Source: Porticoccaceae bacterium (GTDB lineage: Bacteria; Pseudomonadota; Gammaproteobacteria; Pseudomonadales; Porticoccaceae). From it: DNA of 64,000 nucleotides. Numbering within the stretch: position 1 is the first letter of the stretch; each line of letters starts with the position of its first letter. Position numbers and translations under genes: made by a program. Positions 16,204-25,607 of the stretch are shown here, in pieces. Location of the stretch: the NCBI GenBank assembly GCA_021773435.1, contig JAJFKC010000038.1:62001-126000 (forward strand). Direction: 5' to 3'. The notes beneath the pieces are model-generated. The model was not told the DNA's origin, searched no databases, and saw only the letters and a program-made list of their open reading frames with translations.

Positions 16204-17709
16204 TCACGCCCCCACTGCCAAAACTTCCTCGACGCTGCGAAACTCTTCCAAGGCCGCTTCCAACTGTTCAACAATTTCAGCAGCGAGAATTTCCGGTGCG
16301 GGCAGGTTTTCGGTATCCTCAAGTGAATCATCCTTTAGCCAGAAGATATCCAGGTTGGTTTTATCCCTGGCGATCAATTCTTCGTAGTCATAGGTGCGCC
16401 AGCGGCCTGCGGGGTTTTCGTCGCTCCAGATGGCTTTTCGATTGGCTATATTTCCCGCCTGGTAAAGCGCCATGAACTCTTCAAAATCGCTAAACTTGAG
16501 CTGGTTTTGTTTTAAGGTTTTATGAACATTGGTACGGTAGTCATACACCCAGAGTTTTTTCGTCCACGGGGTTTTGGCGGCGGGTTTGTTGTCGAAGAAG
16601 ATGACGTTTGCTTTTACGCCCTGGGCGTAGAAAATGCCGGTGGGTAGCCTGAGTATGGTGTGCAGGTTGCAGCGGTCTAACAGGTTTTTTCGTACAGTTT
16701 CACCGGCGCCGCCTTCGAAGAGTACATTATCAGGTACTACCACGGCAGCTTTGCCGTCGATTTTTAGCATATTGGCGATGTGCTGTACGAAGTTAAGCTG
16801 TTTGTTTGAGGTGGTGGCCCAGAAGTCTTCGCGTTCGTAGGTGAGTTTTTCGGTTTCGGCTTTGCCGGTTTTTTCACTAATCACAGTGATAGAGCTTTTT
16901 TTACCGAAGGGTGGGTTGGCTAACACGATATCCACACGGTCATCGTCACCGACTTCTTTGGCTAAGGCGTCCTGGCTCACTACTGGGCATTCACCATCGG
17001 CGCTGCCTACGCCGTGCAGGTAGAGGTTCATGGCACATAAACGAGTAACGCTATCGACGATGTCGTTCCCACGTAGTGCCTTCTCGCGTAGGTGTTTTTG
17101 TTCTTTCTTCGATTTGGCATTGGGGGCCATATAGTCATAGGCGGCTAACAAAAAACCGCCCGTGCCTGAGGCGGGGTCGGCAACGGTGTGCAGTTTGCTG
17201 ATATCGGGCTGCATCACCTCTGTCATGGCTTGTATCAATGCACGCGGGGTAAAGTATTGGCCCGCACCGCCTTTAACATCCTGGGCGTTGCGTTCTAACA
17301 GGCCTTCGTAGATTTCACCTTTCACATCTACCGGCAGGGTTGACCAGGCTTCTTTTTCGATCATTTTGATCAGGCGTTCCAGCTTGGCTGGGTCTTGTAT
17401 TTTGTTTTGCGCCTTACGGAAGATAGTACCTAACATACCGCTTTCTTTACCTAAAGCTTCCAGGGTATGGCGGTATTGATTTTCCAGCGCATCACCATCG
17501 AGCTTGACCAGCTTTGACCAGCTGAATTTTTCAGGTACTTCATACTTGCTTTCGCTTGCCTGTGCGCCTAGCGCAGACAGGCGCTCATCGGCCATTTTCA
17601 GGAAAATAAGAAAAGTGATTTGCTCAACATAATCCCCATAGCCTACGCCATCATCGCGTAGTACATGGGCATAGTTCCAGACTTTGTTGACTATTTCTGA
17701 TGCGCTCAT
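16204..17709 (-). CDS. hsdM: Type I restriction-modification DNA methylase subunit (orphan HsdM)
   Basis: Encodes 501 residues, a full-length HsdM. N-terminal HsdM helical domain (IVNKVWNYAHVLRDDGVGYG), SAM motif I DPASGTGGFLLAA (about 179-191) and catalytic NPPFGKK for N6-adenine methylation. Its start overlaps the stop of the Fic gene by 4 bases (17706-17709), so both are co-translated. No S or R subunit lies on this side; the nearest hsdR is two genes upstream. It could serve the hsdS at 26800 or be the remainder of a second system. The frame is intact, unlike the other hsdM. Confidence 0.9.
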   Translation of the reverse strand: MSASEIVNKVWNYAHVLRDDGVGYGDYVEQITFLIFLKMADERLSALGAQASESKYEVPEKFSWSKLVKLDGDALENQYRHTLEALGKESGMLGTIFRKAQNKIQDPAKLERLIKMIEKEAWSTLPVDVKGEIYEGLLERNAQDVKGGAGQYFTPRALIQAMTEVMQPDISKLHTVADPASGTGGFLLAAYDYMAPNAKSKKEQKHLREKALRGNDIVDSVTRLCAMNLYLHGVGSADGECPVVSQDALAKEVGDDDRVDIVLANPPFGKKSSITVISEKTGKAETEKLTYEREDFWATTSNKQLNFVQHIANMLKIDGKAAVVVPDNVLFEGGAGETVRKNLLDRCNLHTILRLPTGIFYAQGVKANVIFFDNKPAAKTPWTKKLWVYDYRTNVHKTLKQNQLKFSDFEEFMALYQAGNIANRKAIWSDENPAGRWRTYDYEELIARDKTNLDIFWLKDDSLEDTENLPAPEILAAEIVEQLEAALEEFRSVEEVLAVGA

Positions 17710-18860
17710 TTTTTTCTGTCTGCCTTATCTTGATGAATTCGGTATTTCGCACTCCGTCCACCGCCCACTAACGCGTGCAAACAACCTTTCTGCACCAAGT
17801 CGGCAAGGTCACGAGTCGCGGTTGCTTTACTGCCACCGCCAATAGCCTGATAGTGCCGGGCGGCAAGCCCATCGACAAACTCCAGGCCATATCCGTCCAG
17901 CAGTCGGTTCAATACTTTTAGTTGCCGCTCAGATAATAGGGTTTGCGCGTGTCTCTGCCAAAAGCGCGCCTTCAGCAACACTCGCTCAACACGTAACAAG
18001 CCATCTTCTATTGCTTGCTCCAGGGTATCCAGAAACCACAGCACCCAGTCGGTAATATCCAGGGGCTGATGCTGCTGTCGTTTATTATGGCAGTTTTGTG
18101 TGTCTTCCAATATTTGATAATAGGCACTTTTGTTTTTCTCAATGGCTGCGCTCAAAGAATAAAAACGAATACTGGTGTTTTCACACTGCGCTAAGGCTCT
18201 GTCAGTTAGCGCTCGGGCTACCCGACCATTGCCATCATCAAATGGATGAATCGTAATAAAATGCAAATGGGCGATAGCTGCCCGAATCACGCCATCCCGT
18301 GCAGAAGAAGACCTGTTGTACGCCGTGTAAAAAGATTTCAGCTCTTTGGCTAGTTTCTTTGCCGGTGGTGCTTCAAAGTGGACCTCTGTTCTTCCTCGCC
18401 GCTCCGATACCACCTGCATGGGGCCTTCAGCATCATCACGGAATGAGCCGATTGCAACTCTGCGCAACAGAGGAGGCTCCGGGAAAAGCGCTGCTTGCCA
18501 CTGGCAAAGCAGTTTATTGGTCAAAGGTTTTTCAAGGTCACTCACGGCTGAAACCAACATTTCCACCACAGATTCCTCATACCGGGCCGCATTGGGCAAA
18601 CCTGCTTGCTCAAGCCCCAATTGCTTTGCCACAGAGGAACGCACGGACCCTACATTGAGGCTTTCCCCTTCAATCTCAGAAGTCTTGATAGCACTTTGGA
18701 CCAGCGCATCCAGCTCTGCCTGCTTGTCCAAACCTTCTGGTAATCCACCTGCGCTAGCGACCAATTGCTTCTGTAGCACCAACACCTGTGGCAAGCGGCT
18801 ATCGATCACCTTTGCATTAGTTTGAAACTGTGGCCAGCTCTGCTGCTGCCAGATAACCAT
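17706..18860 (-). CDS. Fic family protein (AMPylase-type), with DUF4172-like N-terminus
   Basis: 384 residues from ATG 18860; GAGGAGG lies just before it and MVIWQQQSWPQF is the usual N-terminus, so a longer frame to 18944 is not used. Fic core motif HPFDDGNGRVAR with catalytic His. An inhibitory-helix motif TSEIEGES (S/T-x-x-x-E-G) precedes the core, as in self-inhibited Fic proteins. The C-terminus is winged-helix-like. Fic proteins transfer AMP or related groups to protein hydroxyls. Overlap with hsdM suggests co-regulation with the restriction system. Target unknown. Confidence 0.86.
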   Translation of the reverse strand: MVIWQQQSWPQFQTNAKVIDSRLPQVLVLQKQLVASAGGLPEGLDKQAELDALVQSAIKTSEIEGESLNVGSVRSSVAKQLGLEQAGLPNAARYEESVVEMLVSAVSDLEKPLTNKLLCQWQAALFPEPPLLRRVAIGSFRDDAEGPMQVVSERRGRTEVHFEAPPAKKLAKELKSFYTAYNRSSSARDGVIRAAIAHLHFITIHPFDDGNGRVARALTDRALAQCENTSIRFYSLSAAIEKNKSAYYQILEDTQNCHNKRQQHQPLDITDWVLWFLDTLEQAIEDGLLRVERVLLKARFWQRHAQTLLSERQLKVLNRLLDGYGLEFVDGLAARHYQAIGGGSKATATRDLADLVQKGCLHALVGGGRSAKYRIHQDKADRKK

Positions 18861-18993
18861 AGGCCTCCTCGGTACGGGTAACGGTGTGCGGTGAGCCAAA
18901 TACCTTCGGGTATTTAGATCATATTTTGAGCCGAATAGTGCCATTTATTCGGCTCATCGGCAAGGAGTACTCTAAGAGAGAATAACGTATGAA

Positions 18994-19239
18994 TTGCCTG
19001 AATCAATTATGTTATGCGTCTTAAGCGCACTACCACTGCCTGAACTGCCCTGTGTCGATGCCCATACCGATGCCCATACCGATGCCGAAAGCTTGCTAAA
19101 AAAACTCCACAGCGGCCAGGCAACCTTATTTGGTGTGAGAAAAAACCAGGTCTTATGTAGGCTTATTTCGGTGGAAGAAATGATGGAGTGGCTGAGTCTT
19201 CATCATGGGGAAGAAGGCAAAAAGAAAAAGTCGTTTTAG
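18994..19239 (+). CDS. Small ORF, weakly Phd/YefM-antitoxin-like
   Basis: Up to 81 residues from TTG 18994 (or 76 from ATG 19009). No clear ribosome site. The first third contains a 12-base repeat encoding DAHTDAHTDA, while ESLLKKLHSGQATLF and NQVLCRLISVEEMMEWL recall the helix-strand-strand-helix pattern of Phd-type antitoxins. It is the only plus-strand candidate in the island and is divergent from the Fic gene. Homology is not shown, and it may not be expressed. Confidence 0.3.
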   Translation: MPESIMLCVLSALPLPELPCVDAHTDAHTDAESLLKKLHSGQATLFGVRKNQVLCRLISVEEMMEWLSLHHGEEGKKKKSF

Positions 19240-19384
19240 GGTGCGGGTGTTTTTAATATTGTTTGAATCACAAAAATATCTATTAACTGAAAATCATATA
19301 AAACACTAGCTTCTCTCTACTGCACTTAAAAATAATTCGACCACATAGCACATAGAACCAATGGAGTCGGACCCTATTGATTCC

Positions 19385-19477
19385 ATTAAAATCCGTCACA
19401 ACTCTGGCGGGCCAGTCCTTTAGAATAGCCGTCCAATCGTGCATTGCAGTAACGTGGTTGGCAAAGCGACCGCACAT
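19385..19477 (-). pseudogene. N-terminal fragment of an SRAP (YedK/HMCES) peptidase gene
   Basis: The frame begins MCGRFANHVTAMHDW and continues to about VTDFN, matching the N-terminus of SOS-response-associated proteins, including the invariant Cys2 that crosslinks abasic sites. After 31 residues the expected N-[IV]-APT segment is missing and unrelated sequence follows to a stop at 19283. Only the first seventh of the roughly 220-residue protein is present. The break falls in AATAGGGTCCGACTCCATTG, a string that looks like mobile-element debris. Confidence 0.62.
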
Positions 19478-19513
19478 AATCAGTGCCTTTGATAGTTGTG
19501 TAGATTCGAACGA

Positions 19514-20374
19514 TTAGCCAGACCGGGACATCGGCAGCGTGCCCCTACATTTGGGGAAACTACGACAACCCCAAAAACGTCCACCTTTATTCGCTCCCCG
19601 CTTCGCCACTCGTTCAATCATCTTTTCACCGCAACTCGGGCAATCGGGGTCAGTAACCGCCACACCAGACGGTTGTAGAGGTATACCGACGTTTACCGCA
19701 AGTGGAAGCGTCTCCGCACCCTCATCCAACAACAGTTTTAATTCGTATCCGCCAACAAGCTCAATATTGCGGCCATGCGCATAATTTTTAGCAGCGGCGG
19801 TAAATTCACCAGCGGTGACCACAAAGCCGCCCGCTGCACCACGGGATGCCATCACTCCGTGCAGTTCTCTTACGATATTCACGCCTACTTTATTGGCGCG
19901 CCAATGTTTACACTGCACAAGATGCTCTTCACTATCTCGACGCAAGATCAAGTCAATACCGCCGTCCGGCCCCTTGTCTGTCTCGATCACCGAATACCCT
20001 TTACGTCGAAACGCTTCGGCCACAATCCTTTCAAAGGCGGCCCAAGAGAGACCAGCCACCGCTCTCATGCCAACTGTTGCAACGTGATCGTACTCTTTAC
20101 GGCGGAAAAATTGCCTTACGGCAGAACCAATCCCAGCGGCGATAAAAATCACCGGAAATATGTATTGTAAATATGTAGCAAACCCTTTAACCAATGCTGC
20201 CACAGCCATTGGCCCCGCAGTTCCGCCGGCGCCTGGCACGACATTAGGTGGCGGAACCTCAGTAACTGAATGGAGCAGCAGATAGGCAAACACCGCAAGT
20301 AAAAACCCGCCCCACCAGGGCAGTTTAAAAGCAAACACAAACAAATCTTCAAACAGCGATCGTTTCCTGGCCAT
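19514..20374 (-). CDS. Mrr-like restriction endonuclease with membrane N-terminus and topoisomerase-type zinc ribbon
   Basis: Encodes 286 residues with a GAGG site before ATG. Two hydrophobic segments (about 12-35 and 55-85) lead into an Mrr_cat domain: GLSWAAFERIVAEAFRRKGY, then GPDGGIDLILRR and HLVQCKHW, the D and QxK residues of the PD-(D/E)xK nuclease core. The C-terminus has CPSCGEKMIERVAKRGANKG and WGCRSFPKCRGT, a four-Cys topoisomerase zinc finger for DNA binding. Mrr proteins cut modified or foreign DNA. Lies downstream of hsdR on the same strand but 127 bases away. Confidence 0.85.
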   Translation of the reverse strand: MARKRSLFEDLFVFAFKLPWWGGFLLAVFAYLLLHSVTEVPPPNVVPGAGGTAGPMAVAALVKGFATYLQYIFPVIFIAAGIGSAVRQFFRRKEYDHVATVGMRAVAGLSWAAFERIVAEAFRRKGYSVIETDKGPDGGIDLILRRDSEEHLVQCKHWRANKVGVNIVRELHGVMASRGAAGGFVVTAGEFTAAAKNYAHGRNIELVGGYELKLLLDEGAETLPLAVNVGIPLQPSGVAVTDPDCPSCGEKMIERVAKRGANKGGRFWGCRSFPKCRGTLPMSRSG

Positions 20375-20501
20375 CCCTGTTACCTCTTCACTCTAACGCT
20401 GCGTATGTATACACCTCAGGACTGTCCGAAGGTCTGTAAACTTTTATCAACATCTCGGGGCGTTCATAACCATTGCATCAATTCTCATCAGGCCTGCTCA
20501 A

Positions 20502-23500
20502 CTAGCTGAAAATCAAGTTCGAAAACAACTTTGCTTTTTTCGGATCGGCCAATAGCTGCATCATTTGGTTTTGATGCGCTTCACTGCTTCCCAATATCGC
20601 ATCATCGACCGCCCTGGTGAAATCACCGAGCATGGCCTGCTCTGGACTGTTGTTGGCAATCTGATTCATGACCACAACATTCTCCTTCACTTTGTCTCTC
20701 ACCGTATAAGCGTAATTCACCATATCCGCTTCGGTCAGCGCATCCGTGATAAACAGTTCATTTAGACGCGCAATGATCTGAGAAAGAAATTCTTCTTTTT
20801 TGTCTTTGGCCTTACCCGAACCCAAACCGTCACCGGGTTCCAATTTATAATCTGCTGAATTTTCCTTTAACATAAGATCTTGCTGGCGAATCTTTGCCAC
20901 CCGGTAGTGGCTCAACATAATATTACTTAAATCAATATCTTCCTCGTCAGCAGAAATCTCACGCAACATCGGCCGAAGGTTACGGGCATACAGGCTCAAC
21001 TTCTCCAGTTCTTTATCGTTGTAGTCAACGATCTGCGACATAAACTCATAGAAGCGCACAAAGGTGCCGAGATCCTTCTTGAAAATATCCAGAGCATCTT
21101 TTTCCTGCTTGCACTCCTTAAAGCTGTTTTCAGTGTTCGCGATCAGCACCGCATCATTCGTACGTTTACTGCGCTCAAACATCTCCCTGGCTTGCGCATA
21201 CGCCGTAACGGCGGATTTATAGCGCAGGTTCCAACGCTCCACGGCAGGTTTACAGATATTGGCAATGGCGGCATTACTCTTACTCTTCAAAAAAAACGCA
21301 TCGCAAAACTGCTCGACCTCATACCAGTGGAATATGCCTGCCGCCCGTAATTTATCAAACAAATCAAATATCATATCCGGATCAGAGACATCCGCCAGCT
21401 CTGCGGTTTGATAGTACGGCTGAAATGATGTCAGGATATCGTCAGGCTCATTAAAGAAGTCCAATATAAAGGTGCCGGTTTCGGCTTTCCCTGGAAGGGT
21501 ACGATTTAAACGCGACAATGTTTGCACGCACTCAACACCGCCCAGCTTTTTGTCCACATACATGGCACACAACTTGGGTTGGTCAAAGCCTGTCTGAAAC
21601 TTATTGGCGACGATCAAAAGCTGGTAGTCGTTGCTGTCGAAGGCCTTACGCATATCGCGACCCTTAAGGTCAGGATTCATATTCAGCTCGGTAAACTTTA
21701 CCCCTGTCAGCGCTTCGGCATTAGGGTCTTTATCGCTGAACTCCACCTCACCTGAAAACGCCACCATAGCTTGAATATTTTGATAGCCTTTTTCCGCACC
21801 TTTTGAAAAAACATACTTGTCAAAAGCCAGCTTGTAACGCACCGCCTCTTTGCGCGAACTGGTCACCACCAAGGCTTTTGCGTGCCCGCCCAGCAAGCCC
21901 ATCACATTGTTTTTAAAGTGCTCAACAATCACCTGCACTTTCTGGCTGATGTTGTAATCGTGCAAACGTACCCATTGGTTGAGCTTCACCCTGGCTTTTT
22001 TGCTTTCTACCTGCTCATCAGTGCCTGCTATCTTCATCGCCAGGTTATAAGCCACTTTGTAGTTGGTGTAATTCTTCAGCACATCGAGGATAAAGCCTTC
22101 TTCAATCGCCTGGCGCATGCTGTAAACATGATAGGCCTGCGGCTTATTGGTTTTCGATGGCGCTTCTTCTGGTCGGGGCAAGCGGCCAAACAGCTCCAGG
22201 GTTTTGCTTTTCGGCGTTGCGGTAAAGGCCAGAGCTCAAATTACTGGAGGCTCGGCGTGAAGCCACCGCCGCATCGAGGATGTCATCGGTGCTGAGCTCT
22301 TCCTCCTCGCCTTTGCCATCAATCATCAGCACTTCTTTTAACTGGCGTGCGGTGCTGCCGGTTTGCGAGCTGTGCGCCTCATCGGCAATCACCACATAGT
22401 GTCGCTCTTTCAGGCTGACGCTGTTCTCGATGGCTTTTAGTACATAGGGGAAGGTTTGAATGGTAACAACAATAATCGGTTGCGAGCCTTCCAGTGCCGC
22501 GGCCAGCTTTTCGGATTTTGAACCATCGCCTTCTTCACGATTGATGCGCCCCACCACGCCCTCTACGGAGGTGAACTGTGAAATGGTTTCCTGCAACTGA
22601 TCATCAAGCACGGTTCTGTCGGTGACCACAATCACCGAATCAAACAGCTTGTTGCCATCCGCCGTATGCAGGGCAGACAATTGGTGCGCCGACCAGGCAA
22701 TGGAATTCGACTTACCGGAACCGGCACTGTGTTGTATCAGGTATTTATGACCCGGCCCTTCACTACGGGCAGCATTGACCAGCTTACTGACCACATCCCA
22801 CTGGTGGTAACGGGGAAAGATTAGCGTCTCTTTCTTGTATTTTCGCCCCTCCCAATCCTCTTTTTCCTCAATTTGCAAATGCACATACCGGGCGAGAATA
22901 TTCAACAGGTTATCGGGTAACAACACCTCGTTCCACAAATAATCGGTTGCGTATTGGTTGATGTCGCTTGGCACATCATTACCGGCCCCACCTTCCGCCG
23001 TGCCTTTGTTAAAGGGTAAAAAGAAAGTTTCATCCCCCTCCAGTCTAGTGGCCATATACACTTCGTATTGGCTCACGGCAAAGTGCACCAGGGCACCCCG
23101 CTTAAAAGTTAATAAGGGCTCCGGTTTTTTGGTGGCGGGGTCGATGGCAAAACGGGTAGTTTTGTATTGTTTAATGGCATTTTGAACGGCTTGTTTAAAC
23201 TCCGACTTTAATTCTAGCGTAGCAATCGGTAAGCCATTCACAAACAAGACCAAATCAATACGCCATTTTTTAGCGCGCACACCGGTATCCGCTTCATGCT
23301 CTTCGCTACACCACGGTGAATACACCAACTCTGGCACCACCCGTAAACGATTTTGTTTGTAACGCGCTAAGGTATCCGGGTTGAGTTCATGCTCGGGTTT
23401 AAACTGGCATAAGCTAAAACGGGTGCCCCGGTCACGCAGCTCATGACGCAAGACGCCGAGGGTGCCAAAGGTGCGCATGGCTTTATTGGCAGCATTGGGA

Positions 23501-23739
23501 TCGGCTTTATTTAATTGCGTGGCGACACGCTCTACAAATTTACCTTCCGGATCGTTAGGGTACAGCGCGCAAAACTTTTGCCAGTGCTCATCCTGAGTAT
23601 CTTTAACAAAACCCAGCACGTCTTCTTCATACAGGGCCAGCGCACGGTTATAGCCTTCGGGTTTACCCAGCAGCCAGCCATTGGCCAGCAACTGCCGGAT
23701 CATGTCGTTTTGAAAGGTCAGCTCGCTTGCTTTAGCCAT
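20502..23739 (-). pseudogene. hsdR: Type I restriction endonuclease HsdR, frameshifted in the helicase domain
   Basis: Two frames together cover a complete HsdR of about 1,070 residues. The first (23739 to about 22230) has the nuclease core RIDLVLFVNGLPIATLELK, Walker A SAGSGKSNS and VIADEAHSSQTG. The second (to 20502) resumes within AFTATPKSKTLELFGR, helicase motif III, and runs to the normal end. At 22225-22238 the coding sequence goes AATTTGAGCTCTGGCC where NLSYFAFTATP needs two more bases (or one fewer), so the frame is lost. The second part has no proper start. HsdR is the ATP-dependent translocase and nuclease. Either the system is dead or the read has an error. Confidence 0.85.
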
Positions 23740-23861
23740 TATTATTTTCCCACTCCTTAACGGATCTGATTCATTATCAGATGAATCATTAATTCTTTTT
23801 GTGTCGGGTCAGATAGCGCCGCCCCGCCGGTTGAACCCTTTCCATTTTGGCAACAGTTGCC

Positions 23862-25070
23862 TTAGGCCAACGGTGCCAACTCAGGAAAATACCATGGCTC
23901 AGCGTGCTCGGGTATCTCCCAACGCAACGGCGATTTACTACTGGTCTCGCTTAACAAGCCTTCGGCTTTTAACTGGCTTAACAAACGTCGCGCACTTCTT
24001 ACCGGCATGGCGCACAGCTCAAGCGCTTGGGCTCGTTCGAGTTCACCATTAACAAAAGCACTATAAAGCACCAGCGCCGCCGCAGGCTTTAGCGTGTCAC
24101 TCATCCCAACAACGCGGTAATCATTACGCGCCTGAACATAAGCGGCAATGCGTTTTCGTAGATCATCCAGCTTGAGTAAGCCGCTGGTATAAGCCACCTG
24201 ATCCAGGGCCGTATCCAGCATGTATTCACAAAAATCCAGCAAGCCTTTTTCGCTTAACCCACCCCGACCGTCGTAATCGCCCTGACGAGGGCTATCGGCC
24301 CCGGCCAGCAAGGTCTTATATTGTCTGGCGGTTTTTGCCAGCCCACGGCTTAAACTCCAGGCCCCGCAACTGTCCAGCCCCACGGCCTTAAGTGCTGCGT
24401 CGGTGAATAAGCGCCCGACCCGGCCATTGCCATCCAGAAAGGGGTGAATCCAGGCAAAGCGATGGTGGGCAGCCATAATCCCCACCAGCTTGCGATCTCC
24501 CTTATAACGGCTCGGGTGGTAGGTTTCACAAAAACGGGCCATCAGCGCTGGCAAATCCTGCGGCTCAGGCGGCACATGCCGCCCCACCACAACCCCACGC
24601 GTGCGCCACTGCCCGGGCACCACCTGATCAACCTTATTGCCCTGCTCATCCTTAATCACCCACAGGCTTTCGGGAATGCGCTGATAAAACTGTTGATGTA
24701 ATTCAAGGAAAAACTCAGGTTGGAACAGCGCATCAAGGCTCGGGCTTTGTTCACAACACCACTGCTGCACCGCCATATGGGCCAGCGACTCCTGCTGTAA
24801 ATCCCGCTTAGCCCCATCGGCACTGTAATCACCCCGCTGTGCCGCCCTGATCTCGGCCGGGCGCGTGGCGTTACCCTCAATCAAATTAGAGTAATAAGAG
24901 TTAATCACCCGCATGTAACGTTCGAGGGTGGCCAAGGTCACGGGCGATAGCTGGGCAGACAACGCGCTCGCCGTCACGCTTAGCGCCACCGCCTTATCCG
25001 GCAGCTCAGATTCAGCCAGGGATTGATCACCCGGTATAAACGGCGCCACCGCCATTATTGAAGTCGCCAT
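23862..25070 (-). CDS. Fic family protein with C-terminal winged helix
   Basis: Encodes 402 residues. An inhibitory-type motif SNLIEGNATRP (about 60-70) precedes the Fic core HPFLDGNGRVGR with catalytic His. The C-terminal 90 residues (ALELCAMPVRSARRLLSQLK) form a winged helix that may bind DNA. This is a different Fic subfamily from the gene at 17706. It lies 122 bases upstream of hsdR on the same strand, a position where Fic and RhuM genes are often lodged within type I loci. Role as AMPylase or anti-phage factor is inferred. Confidence 0.86.
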   Translation of the reverse strand: MATSIMAVAPFIPGDQSLAESELPDKAVALSVTASALSAQLSPVTLATLERYMRVINSYYSNLIEGNATRPAEIRAAQRGDYSADGAKRDLQQESLAHMAVQQWCCEQSPSLDALFQPEFFLELHQQFYQRIPESLWVIKDEQGNKVDQVVPGQWRTRGVVVGRHVPPEPQDLPALMARFCETYHPSRYKGDRKLVGIMAAHHRFAWIHPFLDGNGRVGRLFTDAALKAVGLDSCGAWSLSRGLAKTARQYKTLLAGADSPRQGDYDGRGGLSEKGLLDFCEYMLDTALDQVAYTSGLLKLDDLRKRIAAYVQARNDYRVVGMSDTLKPAAALVLYSAFVNGELERAQALELCAMPVRSARRLLSQLKAEGLLSETSSKSPLRWEIPEHAEPWYFPELAPLA

Positions 25071-25235
25071 CAGCCCTCCTCATCAGCTACCGCAGAAGAA
25101 CCCGATTATGGCCGAATTAATGGCCGCTTACAAATAAAAATAACTTATTGATATTTATCAATATTAAATAACAATAAATAAAAATAATGAGACAGTTTGG
25201 CCGCTTTATTGGCCGTTTTATTGAACAGACTGGGA

Positions 25236-25266
25236 ATGAAGCAGGGACAGGGACAGGGACAGGCAC
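25236..25266. repeat. GGGACA hexamer run beside the inverted-repeat element
   Basis: The stretch reads GCAGGGACAGGGACAGGGAC then AGGCAC. GGGACAGGCAC recurs at 25481-25491 on the other side of the element, in direct orientation. Confidence 0.5.
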
Positions 25267-25480
25267 GAATGGCACTAAGTTAAGCAACTTTGGGGTAATT
25301 TTTTTTGCCCCAGCTAACACGCCGTTCGTCCTGAGCTTGTCGAAGGGCGCCCTTCGACAAGCTCAGGACGAACGGTATCTTCTACCCGGTCTCGCTGATC
25401 AAGACCTTTTAAACGACCGGGCTGGCGGTGACCCGGCGCTCTGTGAACAGACGCTAAACACCCTTAACTTAGTGCCATTC
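25267..25480. mobile_element. 214-bp element with perfect 18-bp terminal inverted repeats (MITE or IS remnant)
   Basis: GAATGGCACTAAGTTAAG at 25267-25284 is exactly inverted at 25463-25480. GGGACAGGCAC flanks both sides in direct orientation. The interior has no full gene and contains a 54-bp palindrome at its centre-left. The arrangement suggests a non-autonomous transposable element or the collapsed ends of an insertion sequence. It lies between fic and rhuM, in a 537-base stretch with no gene. Confidence 0.6.
25322..25375. repeat. Perfect 54-bp palindrome (REP-like)
   Basis: Each 27-base arm contains GTTCGTCCTGAGCTTGTCGA; the arms meet at GGGC/GCCC without a spacer. GTTCGTCCTGAGCTTGTCGA is a dispersed repeat seen in many proteobacterial genomes (established knowledge, from memory). 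As RNA it would form a very stable hairpin and could end or protect transcripts on either strand. Confidence 0.8.
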
Positions 25481-25607
25481 GGGACAGGCACCGCCATGAC
25501 CACTTGCCCTTGCCATGCTTTCCCTTATTCTTTCTTCTCACAGCGTATTTCTGAACTGTTGCATATTTTGCAACAGTTGGTAAAACCGCAACCAACCTGC
25601 CAGCTCT

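Noticed and set aside
22144-22183. TTG at 22181 as a true start of a separate helicase gene
   Set aside because: The sequence upstream in the same frame continues HsdR (AFTATPKSKTLELFG), so the downstream part is the rest of hsdR after a frameshift.
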